DNA of 64,000 bases from Caballeronia sp. Lep1P3 (GTDB taxonomy: Bacteria; Pseudomonadota; Gammaproteobacteria; Burkholderiales; Burkholderiaceae), in contig NZ_CP084266.1 of the NCBI RefSeq assembly GCF_022879595.1, positions 1,178,001 through 1,242,000 on the forward strand, written 5' to 3'. Position numbers and translations under genes: made by a program. The notes under the pieces were generated by a model, which made no database searches, was not told where the DNA came from, and worked only from the letters and a program-made list of their open reading frames with translations. Below, piece by piece: positions 8,860-16,824 of this stretch (position 1 is the stretch's first letter; each line of letters begins with the position of its first letter).

Positions 8860-9786
8860 CTACGGCTCCCATTCGAGTTCCGCATAAGCCGCCGTCACAT
8901 TGCGACGATGATAGACATCATAGAGCAGCCACTTTTTACGCTCATCGACGCCTATCGAATCCACGGCCTGCTGAATCGTCTCGCCGCGTTTGATCGCGGC
9001 GCGTACATCGCGCGCAAGCGCTGAAATGTAGCGTTCCTCGGCTTGCAGCGACTCAGGCCACGGCGCGTCGAGCGGACCATGCCCCGGCACCGCGCGTCGC
9101 ACATTCATCTGCTTAATGCGCGTGATGTCGTCGAGCCAGCCAATGACACTGCCGTCTATGACAGGAATGCATCGCACGAAAAGCAGATCGCCAAGCCACA
9201 GCGTTGCGCTCTTCTCATCGTATACCGTGATGTCGTTGTTCGTATGCGCTGTTTTCCATGTTTGAAGCGTGAGAACGCGGTCGCCCAGGTCGAGCCGCAA
9301 CTCCCCTTCGACGGTAAGCGTCGGTGCAATGATCCGGCTGCCTCGCGCGGCGTCGCCGAGTTCGCGATTCAACGCCCGCAGATAGTTATCCGCCCGGGCC
9401 GCTTCCGCTTGCGCGAGCCGTGCGCTGCCCACGAATTGCGGGTGATCGTCCACGAAGGCCGCATTGCCGAAGATATGATCCGGGTGCATGTGCGTGTTGA
9501 TGACATAACACACCGGCAGCGACGACACTTTGCGCACCGCACTGCGAAGCGCGCGCCCTTCTGCAAGCGTGCCGCCCGTATCTATGACGGCGATGCAGCG
9601 CGATCCCACGATAAAGCCGACGTTCGCGATATCGCCGCCATTTGCGGGCGTCGCCACATCGTCGTGGCCGCGATGCGCGTAGATGCCCGGCGCGATCTGC
9701 TGCACCGCGAGCGTTGTCTGCGCACGCGCGCTCGCGACGCAAAGCGCGAGAATCGCCAGCGCGCACGACGCTCGCACACGAGTCAT
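8860..9786 (-). CDS. Quinoprotein relay system zinc metallohydrolase 1
   Basis: A 308-aa exported metallo-beta-lactamase-fold protein related to SoxH. Signal peptide residues 1-22 end in ARA. All zinc ligands are visible: H99, H101, D103, H104 (THMHPDH), H181, D200 and H236 (PGHGP). The start at 9786 overlaps the LysR stop (ATGA) and puts the signal peptide first; a longer frame adds an unlikely arginine-rich extension. It probably hydrolyses a thioester- or adduct-like bond on the adjacent SoxYZ-like carrier. The substrate is not known. Confidence 0.82.
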   Translation of the reverse strand: MTRVRASCALAILALCVASARAQTTLAVQQIAPGIYAHRGHDDVATPANGGDIANVGFIVGSRCIAVIDTGGTLAEGRALRSAVRKVSSLPVCYVINTHMHPDHIFGNAAFVDDHPQFVGSARLAQAEAARADNYLRALNRELGDAARGSRIIAPTLTVEGELRLDLGDRVLTLQTWKTAHTNNDITVYDEKSATLWLGDLLFVRCIPVIDGSVIGWLDDITRIKQMNVRRAVPGHGPLDAPWPESLQAEERYISALARDVRAAIKRGETIQQAVDSIGVDERKKWLLYDVYHRRNVTAAYAELEWEP

Positions 9787-10757
9787 CGGATGTTTTCCGC
9801 ATCGGCAAGACGTTTCGAGCGCAGCAAGCCGAAAGGCGCGAATTCGCGTTCGAGAAACGGCTCGGCGTGTTCGAGCAGAAAGCGTCGAAACGCAAGGCAC
9901 GTAGGCGACAATTGCTTGGAGCGCGAATGCACGAGTTGCCATGTCCGGTCGATCGGCGTGCCGTTCACATCGAGTACGGCAATCTCGCCCGTGCGCAGTT
10001 CGAGGCCTAGCGTATGCAGCGAAATAAGGCTCACGCCCATGCCCGCCATGACAGCCTGCTTGATGGTCTCGTTGCTTCCCAGCGTGACGCTGCGCGATGG
10101 AACGAACAGGTTCTGCCTGAAGACGTGTTCGGCGACGGCGCGCGTGCCCGACCCCGGCTCGCGCAGAAGGAACGTATCGCTCGCAAGCTCCTGAAGATCG
10201 AAACGCCGCGCATGCCGCAACGGATGCGACAACGGCGCCACGATCACATGCGGATGACAGGCAAGCGGCTCCGCGGTCGTGCCCAGCTCGGGCGGCGGAC
10301 GGCCCATGATGGCGAGATCGGTGGCGTTGTCCTGCAGGAGCCTGAGCAGCGTCTCACGATTGCCGACCGAGAAATGCACATTCACTCTCGGATACTGCTG
10401 CGAATACAGTGCAAGCAGCTTGGGCGCGAAGTAGGTCGCCGAACTCACGATGCTGACTGCAATGGACCCGCTGTCCGCTTGCGTGAGCGACATCATCGCG
10501 TCTTCCGCATCCTTGATTTCCCCGAGGATGCGGCTCGCGTGATGCTGCAATCGTTCGCCCGCTTCGGTTAGCGCAAGACGGCGCGCGACGCGTTCGAAAA
10601 GCGGCAGGCCAATCGCGTCTTCGAGTTGCTTGATCTGCATCGACACGGCGGGTTGCGTCAAATGCAGTTCTTCCGCCGCGCGCGCGAAGCTGGGACAACG
10701 CGCGGTAATCACGAAGATTTGAAGCTGACGCAGCGTGAGCGAGCGGACGAAATTCAT
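9783..10757 (-). CDS. LysR-family regulator, CbbR-like, within the xox operon
   Basis: A 324-aa regulator with an N-terminal winged helix (about residues 5-65, LTLRQLQIFVITAR ... AAEELHLTQPAVSMQIKQLE read in parts) and a periplasmic-binding-like effector domain. The GSNETIKQAVMAGMG segment is typical of the CbbR subgroup, which controls Calvin-cycle and C1 genes. It is cotranscribed with xox genes (24 bases after the upstream stop, 4-base overlap with the next gene) rather than divergent from its target. Targets might include the xox genes and the cbb operon at 28-36 kb, which has no adjacent cbbR. Confidence 0.8.
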   Translation of the reverse strand: MNFVRSLTLRQLQIFVITARCPSFARAAEELHLTQPAVSMQIKQLEDAIGLPLFERVARRLALTEAGERLQHHASRILGEIKDAEDAMMSLTQADSGSIAVSIVSSATYFAPKLLALYSQQYPRVNVHFSVGNRETLLRLLQDNATDLAIMGRPPPELGTTAEPLACHPHVIVAPLSHPLRHARRFDLQELASDTFLLREPGSGTRAVAEHVFRQNLFVPSRSVTLGSNETIKQAVMAGMGVSLISLHTLGLELRTGEIAVLDVNGTPIDRTWQLVHSRSKQLSPTCLAFRRFLLEHAEPFLEREFAPFGLLRSKRLADAENIR

Positions 10758-10781
10758 GCGCGACCCGCTAAGAAAGACGAC

Positions 10782-11546
10782 TCACCGGCTTGCGCGCGGC
10801 ACGTTTCCCGCCTTGACAGGCGCCTGTCCCGGCGGGGTGATGTTCTTGAGCGTGCCTTGATAGGCAATGGTTTCCGTTTGCACTGGATGCGCGAAATCGT
10901 TGTTTGCGCCAGGCACTTCCGTGCGGATCATCAGCACGCGGCCGGGCACGTCGTCAGCGATCACGAACGTATAGCGCTTGCCCGTGTATTGCGCAAAGCG
11001 CTCCGCGTTGGGATCGTTCAGGTAAGGCTGAATAACGACTTGCCGCGCCTTGACGTGCTTCGCGCCTTGCATACCGAGGGCATCGCCGGATACGGGCGTG
11101 ATGGCGGGACCCGCTGCGAGCGCGAGCCTCACGCGTTGCTGAAAGTAGCGCCGCTGCCCGCCTGTCAATTGCTCCATCTCTGCAATGTCGTGCTCGAGAA
11201 AATAGATGATGACCGGATTGCACGGCAAGCCGCCCGGCACTTTCACATCGCCTGTGCGATCGGTTACGCGCGCGTCGTTCTTGCTGTTGCCGGGACTCGT
11301 CACGATCACGCGCAACGTATCGCTCACCTTTACGGGCGGCCCTGAATAGTCCAGCGCGTAATCCAGTTCGGTCTGCGGCTCCACGCCCGTCATATGGGGC
11401 TGCATGAAGAGCAGGCGCTCGGCCGGCGCGATCTCCCCGCCCGGCGTCGAGGCCGGCGTCGGCGCCGGTGCCGCCGCGAACGCCGCCGTCGAGAGCGCGC
11501 ACCCAGCCATCAGCATGGCGAGCGCCACTGCGTTTGCGGGCTTCAT
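10782..11546 (-). CDS. Exported protein of the xox operon, function unknown
   Basis: A 254-aa protein coupled to xoxJ by a 4-base overlap. The N-terminus is hydrophobic (ALAMLMAGCALSTAAFAAA) and can be read as a signal peptide cut after AFA, or as a weak lipobox around Cys16. The mature protein is rich in Val/Thr/Pro strands with single Cys in LPCNPVIIYFLEHD near residue 140. I do not recognise the family. Position between xoxJ and the regulator suggests a periplasmic accessory role in XoxF maturation or electron transfer; this is inference only. Confidence 0.6.
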   Translation of the reverse strand: MKPANAVALAMLMAGCALSTAAFAAAPAPTPASTPGGEIAPAERLLFMQPHMTGVEPQTELDYALDYSGPPVKVSDTLRVIVTSPGNSKNDARVTDRTGDVKVPGGLPCNPVIIYFLEHDIAEMEQLTGGQRRYFQQRVRLALAAGPAITPVSGDALGMQGAKHVKARQVVIQPYLNDPNAERFAQYTGKRYTFVIADDVPGRVLMIRTEVPGANNDFAHPVQTETIAYQGTLKNITPPGQAPVKAGNVPRASR

Positions 11547-12454
11547 TGCGCTTGCGCCGGCTGCATGGGCTGCAACGGCAGCAATGGCACCTGATAGCTC
11601 GTCAATATCTGGTCGATCTTCGGCTGATTCGATGCGATCCAGTTGTCGACCTTATCGCGCCATGCCTTCTCGCCATAGCGCACGCCCATCGATATCTCGA
11701 AGTCGAATCGAATGTTCGGCTGCGGCGGAAACGCAACGAGCCTTACTTTGTTATCCGAACGATTGACGAAATAACCGGCTATGGGCCCCCAAACGAATGC
11801 GGCATCCACGTTACCCTTCGCGAGATCGTGCTCGATCATTTCGCCCGGAAACGCTTCGGGATCGCCGCTTTGCCCCTGATACGAGACCGCCTGATCGATC
11901 AGGTTATTCCTTAGCAGCCAATCGACCGCGGGGCTTTTGACAAAGATGCCGAGCTTCATTTTCCTCAATTGATCGGGCGGCAGGTTCATCAAGTCGGCAG
12001 GCGTCTTGATGCTCGCGTACTCGGGGCGATTCGCGAGAACCATCGCGTAAGTGGAATGAAGATAAGGCCGCGTGGTCGCGGTGAGTTCATAGCCCTTAGG
12101 CACGCCGATGACGAGATCGCACTTGTAGCGTTCCGTATCGGGCACTTTCTGGCGCAGCGTATTGCGCACGAAGCCCATGCGCTGCGGAAAATACGTGTAT
12201 TCGAGCTTGTAGCCGAAGTCGCTCGCCATCTGGCTCGCAATCTTGTTCTCGTAGCCCTCGCCATTCTGGTTCGAGAGCGGCATGTTGTTCGGGTCGGCGC
12301 ACACGCGCAGCACGCCATCGGCGCCGTCGTTATTCGGCAGGTTCGGCGGCGGAGCGCCCGCGCCTTGCCCATGAGACACATTTGCCGCAAGCGCCGCGAC
12401 CAGTGCAATCGAAAGCCGCAACCACGCGCTGCGTCTCGCGTTACGGTGATTCAT
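11543..12454 (-). CDS. xoxJ: XoxJ/MxaJ-like periplasmic substrate-binding-type protein
   Basis: A 303-aa exported protein (signal peptide to about residue 30) of the quinoprotein-dehydrogenase-associated solute-binding family. Features seen are VLRVCADPNNMPLSNQNGEGYENKIA near residues 48-75 and FVWGPIAGYF near residue 220. XoxJ accompanies XoxF and XoxG and is thought to help activate or load the dehydrogenase. The start at 12454 has GGAGG five bases upstream; an in-frame ATG further up lacks a site. It overlaps the next gene by 4 bases. Confidence 0.9.
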   Translation of the reverse strand: MNHRNARRSAWLRLSIALVAALAANVSHGQGAGAPPPNLPNNDGADGVLRVCADPNNMPLSNQNGEGYENKIASQMASDFGYKLEYTYFPQRMGFVRNTLRQKVPDTERYKCDLVIGVPKGYELTATTRPYLHSTYAMVLANRPEYASIKTPADLMNLPPDQLRKMKLGIFVKSPAVDWLLRNNLIDQAVSYQGQSGDPEAFPGEMIEHDLAKGNVDAAFVWGPIAGYFVNRSDNKVRLVAFPPQPNIRFDFEISMGVRYGEKAWRDKVDNWIASNQPKIDQILTSYQVPLLPLQPMQPAQAQ

Positions 12455-12514
12455 GAAGCCTCCGGGAATGAACGCAAACATCGAACGTCGCCTGCAATGC
12501 AACGCGCCTGGCCG

Positions 12515-12928
12515 TCACTTCGCATCGATCGCCTGCAAGTCGCCCGGATTGATCTTTCCGTCTGAACGCCCTTTGAGATACGCGTAGAGGTTCTCCCAAT
12601 TCTTCTGCATCATCTGACTCGCGCTGAAATCGGGCATGCCCTTGTCGACGCGTCCGCCGAACACGGTGCGATGAAACTCGTCCTTGTCGAGCGTCTTGAA
12701 AGCATCGACCAGTGACGGGCCGACCAGACCTTCCTGCTTCGCCCCGTGACAACGTTCGCACGCGAGCGCGCGCCAGGTACGCCAGCCCTGCAACGTATCG
12801 TTGTCGACCTTGTTGCCGTCGACGACCTTGTACGCCACCGGCTTCATCTGCCCCGCGTCGTTCTGGGCAAACGCAATGGTGGACGCCGCAAGCGCCATCG
12901 ACAGCATCAAGAGTGATCGGCCTTTCAT
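12515..12928 (-). CDS. xoxG: XoxG, c-type cytochrome electron acceptor of XoxF
   Basis: A 137-aa periplasmic monohaem cytochrome c. Signal peptide residues 1-21 end in AFA-Q. The haem site is CERCH at residues 57-61, and a C-terminal Met in KGMPDF can be the sixth ligand. XoxG takes electrons from the PQQ of XoxF. It lies 96 bases downstream of xoxF, with a strong hairpin in between, and 60 bases upstream of xoxJ. Confidence 0.92.
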   Translation of the reverse strand: MKGRSLLMLSMALAASTIAFAQNDAGQMKPVAYKVVDGNKVDNDTLQGWRTWRALACERCHGAKQEGLVGPSLVDAFKTLDKDEFHRTVFGGRVDKGMPDFSASQMMQKNWENLYAYLKGRSDGKINPGDLQAIDAK

Positions 12929-12974
12929 GCGCTTGTCTCCTTAGTTGCTTTTATCGGGTAATCAGAAATCGGTT

Positions 12975-13003
12975 TGCGCGGCGGCATCGCGTGCCGCCGC
13001 GCA
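12975..13003 (-). terminator. Hairpin between xoxF and xoxG
   Basis: A perfect 12-base stem (tgcgcggcggca and its complement) with a 5-base loop lies between the xoxF stop and xoxG. No U run follows, so it may be an attenuator or an RNA-stabilising 3' end that keeps xoxF message above that of the accessory genes, rather than a full terminator. Confidence 0.7.
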
Positions 13004-13024
13004 TCGTTGCTCAAGCTACGTGCA

Positions 13025-14833
13025 TCAACTCGGGATGGCGAATATGAAGAGCGTGCCGCCGAGTGCCGTGTATTTCGCGAGGTCCTTATAGCCGCCTACC
13101 GCGCCCAGACCTTCCGTCGACTTTTCCAGGCCCGCCGCCATGCCGATGCCCGCCCAGCCGCCGATGCCCGAATACACGCCAACGTACTGCTTGCCCTGGA
13201 ACGTGTAGGTGAACACATTGCCGATGACTCCCGAAGGCGTCTTGAACTTCCACAGCTCCTTGCCGTCCTTGATGCGCACGGCCTTGATGTAGCCTTCGAG
13301 CGTGCCGTAGAACGCGATGCCGCCTGCGGTCGCGAGCGCGCCCGACCATACGGAGAAGCGCTCGGGCTTGGACCATGCGATCTTGCCCTTGGCCGCATCC
13401 CACGCGATGAAGTTGCCCATCGCGCCGTTCTCGTTGGGACCGGGGAACATCTCCAGCGTTGCGCCTACATACGGCTGACCGGCAACGTAATCGACCTGAA
13501 ACGGCTCGTAGTTCATGCAGACGTGATTCGTCGGCACGAGGAACAGGCTCGTATTCGGATCGAATGCGGCGGGCTGCTGATCCTTCGAACCGAGCGCAGC
13601 GGGACAGATGCCCTTCACGTTGTGATCGGCGCCGGCCTTTTGCGTCGAATACGCTGCATTGCGAATCGGCAAGCCGCTCTTGATGTCGACGCTATCGGCC
13701 CAGTTCACTGCCGGATCGTACTTCTGCGCGACGAGCAGTTCGCCCGTTTCACGATTCAACGTATAGCCGAAGCCGTTGCGATCGAAGTGGACGATGGCCG
13801 GCACACGCTTGCCGCCAATGGTCAGGTCCGAGAGGATCATCTCGTTGACGCCGTCATAGTCCCATTCGTCGTGAGGCGTCATTTGATAGACCCACTTCGC
13901 CTTGCCGGTATTGAGATCGCGCGCGAAGATGGACATCGACCATTTGTTGTCGCCTGGCCGCTGAGAAGGGTTCCATGTGCCGGGATTGCCCGTGCCGTAG
14001 TAGACAAGGTTGAGCTTCGGGTCCCATGCATACCAGCCCCATGTGGTCCCGCCGCCCCACTTCCACTGGTCGCCTTGCCAGCTCTTGATCGACGAATCCG
14101 CGCCGACGGGCGTCATCTTGCCGTCGGTCCAGGTCATCGTTTGCTGCGGGTCGAGCAGCATTTCATCGTCGGGGCCGGTGCTATAGGCTTTCCAGACTTC
14201 CTTGCCGTCCTTGATGTTGTAGGCAATGAGTCGTCCGCGCACGCCGAACTCGCCGCCCGAAATGCCGGTCAGGACTTTGTCGCCGAAAACATGTGGCGCG
14301 TTGGTGTTGGTTTCGCCTTTCTTCGGATCGCCGTTTTGCGCGGACCATACGACGTCGCCGGTTTTTGCATCGAGTGCGACGAGCTTGGTGTCGGCTTGCT
14401 GAAGGAATATCTTGCCGTCGCCGTAGGCGAGCCCGCGATTGACGGTATCGCAGCACATCACCGAAATGACTTGCTGATCCTGCTTCGGCTGATATTGCCA
14501 GATGAAGGTCTGGTCCTTGAGATTAATGGCAATGACTTTGTTGGGAAATGGCGAGTGGATATACATCGTGTCGCCGATGACGAGCGGCGAGCCTTCGTGG
14601 CCGCGCAGCACGCCGGTGGACATGGTCCAGGCAACCTGTAGTTTGCCGACGTTGTTTTCGTTGATCTGCTTGAGCGTGCTATAGCGGTGATTCGAATAAT
14701 CGCCCGCTTGCGCCGCCCAGTTCGAGGGATTCTTGATCAGGCTGTCGAGCTGCGGATCGGCCTGCGCCACGTAGGAATTCAGGCCTGCCGTCGCGACCAC
14801 CGCCAGTCCAAGAACCAGGGTGCGTAAGTTCAT
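13025..14833 (-). CDS. xoxF: XoxF, lanthanide-dependent PQQ methanol dehydrogenase
   Basis: A 602-aa periplasmic quinoprotein with eight-bladed propeller repeats. Signal peptide about residues 1-25. The vicinal disulfide over PQQ is Cys127-Cys128 (MCCDTVNRG). The catalytic Asp325 is followed by Asp327 in WDYDGVNEM; the second Asp is the extra metal ligand marking XoxF, where calcium MxaF has Ala. It oxidises methanol (and likely formaldehyde), passing electrons to XoxG. GGAGGAG lies five bases before the ATG at 14833. No mxaF or mxaI is present in the window, so methanol oxidation here would be lanthanide-dependent. Confidence 0.97.
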   Translation of the reverse strand: MNLRTLVLGLAVVATAGLNSYVAQADPQLDSLIKNPSNWAAQAGDYSNHRYSTLKQINENNVGKLQVAWTMSTGVLRGHEGSPLVIGDTMYIHSPFPNKVIAINLKDQTFIWQYQPKQDQQVISVMCCDTVNRGLAYGDGKIFLQQADTKLVALDAKTGDVVWSAQNGDPKKGETNTNAPHVFGDKVLTGISGGEFGVRGRLIAYNIKDGKEVWKAYSTGPDDEMLLDPQQTMTWTDGKMTPVGADSSIKSWQGDQWKWGGGTTWGWYAWDPKLNLVYYGTGNPGTWNPSQRPGDNKWSMSIFARDLNTGKAKWVYQMTPHDEWDYDGVNEMILSDLTIGGKRVPAIVHFDRNGFGYTLNRETGELLVAQKYDPAVNWADSVDIKSGLPIRNAAYSTQKAGADHNVKGICPAALGSKDQQPAAFDPNTSLFLVPTNHVCMNYEPFQVDYVAGQPYVGATLEMFPGPNENGAMGNFIAWDAAKGKIAWSKPERFSVWSGALATAGGIAFYGTLEGYIKAVRIKDGKELWKFKTPSGVIGNVFTYTFQGKQYVGVYSGIGGWAGIGMAAGLEKSTEGLGAVGGYKDLAKYTALGGTLFIFAIPS

Positions 14834-15207
14834 GTCTCCTCCAGAATGGTGATGCCTCCGACCCAGGAATGACCACGCTACCGGTTGCATCGCGCGCGCC
14901 TTCTCAATGCGGGTAACGATCTTTTCGCTTTGCCCGGTCCATAGCCGGGCGCTTGCGTATCGACGCCGATTGCATATTCCATGCCGGTTTCGCGTGCGCT
15001 CGCGCGCATTGCGACACGCGCGTGAAAGCGCGTTTTCCGTCCGGCGTAGTGGCTTTGTCGCGATACATACTGTGTCAAATACAGTGCGTGTTGCTGGGAC
15101 AAGGGTTCGGCCTTCACTGCTTGACGCGGCGCAGCAGCGGACTTTTTGGCTTGCGGCTCGTGCTGCGCGCATACTTGACGCTTGACGTATCTCTTGAGGA
15201 CTCTGTC
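14834..15207. promoter_or_regulatory. Divergent control region of xoxF and dcoH
   Basis: These 374 bases hold no convincing gene. A sequence with GG and GC at -24/-12 spacing toward xoxF lies at 14986-14972 (minus). An inverted repeat actgt-7-acagt lies at 15069-15085 and contains a perfect TTGACA on the minus strand at 15078-15073, without a good -10. An imperfect tgttgc-t-gggaca lies at 15089-15101. These are the likely sites of activators. Confidence 0.5.
14972..14986 (-). promoter_or_regulatory. Possible sigma-54 (-24/-12) promoter of xoxF
   Basis: On the minus strand the 15-mer is CGGCATGgaatATGC, with the invariant GG and GC at the correct 10-base gap. It differs from TGGCACG-N4-TTGC at three positions. 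It would give a leader of about 125 bases before the xoxF ATG. Moderate match only. Confidence 0.35.
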
Positions 15208-15591
15208 ATGGCTCAAGCAGAAAAAGTCTATTCGGACGATGAGGTTCAGCAGCGTCTGAACGGTCCGCTCAAGCACTGGTATCTCGAAGATGGGTGGCTT
15301 CGGCGCAAGTTCAGAACCGAAGGCTGGAAAGGCACGCTCATGGTCGTGAATACCGTTGGGCATCTGGCCGAGGCAGCCTGGCATCATCCGGATCTCACCG
15401 TCTCTTATGCGTTCGTTGTCGTCAAGCTCAAGACGCATTCGGCTAAAGGAATCACCGATAAGGATTTCGCGCTTGCTTCCAAGATCGAAGAGGTCGTTCA
15501 GTGGCAGCCGGGGGTTGAGGGTGGTCCTCTTCAGGGGACGCCTTCCGATGATCAGCGGTTTAGGTATGTCAAGTACGACCGCCTTTCTTAG
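15208..15591 (+). CDS. Pterin-4a-carbinolamine dehydratase (DcoH/PhhB family)
   Basis: A 127-aa protein with the family's substrate motif in GHLAEAAWHHPDLTVSYAFVVVKL (about residues 50-75, HHP catalytic region) and the usual length plus a short C-terminal extension. The classical enzyme dehydrates 4a-hydroxytetrahydrobiopterin. Members of this family sit beside H4MPT genes in methylotrophs, so here a role on a methanopterin intermediate is more likely than phenylalanine metabolism, as no phenylalanine hydroxylase is nearby. It is divergent from xoxF and is closed by a palindromic repeat starting at the base after its stop. Confidence 0.85.
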   Translation: MAQAEKVYSDDEVQQRLNGPLKHWYLEDGWLRRKFRTEGWKGTLMVVNTVGHLAEAAWHHPDLTVSYAFVVVKLKTHSAKGITDKDFALASKIEEVVQWQPGVEGGPLQGTPSDDQRFRYVKYDRLS

Positions 15592-15676
15592 GGTGCTTAT
15601 TTTTCGTGTCGGTCTATTGGCGTTGCCCCTATGCGGGGCGGGGCAACAGCAATAGACCGACACGAAACTAAGCACC
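15592..15676. repeat. Palindromic intergenic repeat (short form)
   Basis: Two arms of about 37 bases (15592-15629 and 15640-15676) are inverted around a 10-base loop. The outer sequence (gtgcttag-type end, then ggtctattggcgttgcccc) is the same as the ends of the large element at 41.5-43.5 kb. It begins directly after the dcoH stop and probably acts as its terminator. I recall this family as frequent in Paraburkholderia-type genomes; copy number cannot be measured here. Confidence 0.85.
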
Positions 15677-15692
15677 GAAACAAAAAGCAGAT

Positions 15693-15707
15693 TGGTACAC
15701 CTCTTGC
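15693..15707 (+). promoter_or_regulatory. Possible sigma-54 promoter of the mptG operon
   Basis: The 15-mer TGGTACAcctcTTGC has the invariant GG and GC at the right spacing and a perfect -12 element; the -24 element differs from TGGCACG at two positions. It ends 43 bases before the mptG ATG. Confidence 0.45.
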
Positions 15708-15750
15708 CTAAAGCAAAAACCCAAGCCCCCGGCAGGAAAAAGAACCACCA

Positions 15751-16779
15751 ATGACCGCCCCCACGCGTCTATCCCCCCCGGCGATCACGATCGCAGCCTC
15801 AGCCCGGCTGCATCTCGGCTTCATCGATCCGAACGCTTCGCTCGGCCGCGCCTTCGGTAGCGTGGGCCTCGTCATCGATGCACACGCCACGCGCATCACC
15901 GCGCGTCGCTCGCAGCACGAGGCGCACATAGAAGGCGCAGCAAGCCCGGCCCAGCACGACCGCATCCAAGCGTCTCTCAAGCAACTGCACGCAGCGCTCA
16001 ACGTCTCGCATCCCGTCGACATAGACGTGCACGAAACGCCCCGCCCGCATACGGGCCTCGGCTCCGGCACGCAACTCGCCCTCGCGCTCGGCACTGCGTT
16101 CGCGCGTCTCACCGGCCACGACATCGGCACCGCGGACATCGCCCGCATACTCGGCCGCGGCGCGCGCTCCGGCATCGGCATTCACGGCTTCGAACACGGC
16201 GGACTGATCGTCGATGGCGGACGCAGCGTCGCCCGGACGAACGCGGCCACGCTGCCGCCCATGCTCGCGCGCCAGCCGTTTCCCGATGCGTGGCGCGTCC
16301 TGCTCATCGACGACACGTCGCGCGTAGGCCTGCACGGCGATGCCGAAAAACGCAGCCTGGCCGCACTCGCGCCCTTCCCCGCGACGCTCGCCGCGCACCT
16401 CTCGCATCTCGTGCTCATGCGTATCCTGCCCGCCGTCGCGGAAAGCGATTTCGATACCTTCGCCGACGCCATCTCCGACATGCAGCAGACCATCGGCGAA
16501 TACTTCGCGCCCGTGCAGGGCGGCGTGTTCGCGAGTCCCGCCGTCGCGCGCGCGCTCGAAGCCGTCGCCGCCGAGCAGAAGGCCGGCATCGGGCAGACGT
16601 CGTGGGGACCGGTCGGCTTCGCGTTCGTTCGAAGCGCACAGCACGCGGAGCGCGCGCTCGCAGCCGCTAAGCGCGCATCGCGGCAGGCGCCGCTCGCGTT
16701 CACCATCGCCGCCGCCCGCAATCGTGGCGCGACGTGGCATACAGCCGCCCGCCGGCAGCACGATGCGGATGCCGCCTGA
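15751..16779 (+). CDS. mptG: Beta-ribofuranosylaminobenzene 5'-phosphate synthase (H4MPT synthesis)
   Basis: A 342-aa GHMP-kinase-fold enzyme. It shows ARLHLGFIDPN near residue 18, HTGLGSGTQLALALG near residue 98 (the GHMP glycine-rich loop) and GRGARSGIGIHGFEHGG near residue 135. It condenses 4-aminobenzoate (or 4-hydroxybenzoate in archaea) with PRPP, releasing CO2, the first committed step of methanopterin assembly. AGGA lies about 13 bases upstream. It opens the run mptG-mtdB-ATP-grasp-mch-mptN-like-citG-like. Confidence 0.93.
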   Translation: MTAPTRLSPPAITIAASARLHLGFIDPNASLGRAFGSVGLVIDAHATRITARRSQHEAHIEGAASPAQHDRIQASLKQLHAALNVSHPVDIDVHETPRPHTGLGSGTQLALALGTAFARLTGHDIGTADIARILGRGARSGIGIHGFEHGGLIVDGGRSVARTNAATLPPMLARQPFPDAWRVLLIDDTSRVGLHGDAEKRSLAALAPFPATLAAHLSHLVLMRILPAVAESDFDTFADAISDMQQTIGEYFAPVQGGVFASPAVARALEAVAAEQKAGIGQTSWGPVGFAFVRSAQHAERALAAAKRASRQAPLAFTIAAARNRGATWHTAARRQHDADAA

Positions 16780-16824
16780 CTTCTCGCCGCACGCGGCACT
16801 CATCATCATCGATACGAGCCCACC

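Noticed and set aside
12974..14641. Long open frame of 555 codons on the plus strand
   Set aside because: It is entirely antisense to xoxF, is rich in Arg and His as expected of a shadow of a high-GC gene, and has no recognisable motif.
15069..15085. TTGACA within an inverted repeat as a sigma-70 promoter of xoxF
   Set aside because: The -35 is perfect, but no acceptable -10 hexamer is found 16-18 bases downstream; kept only as part of the control region.
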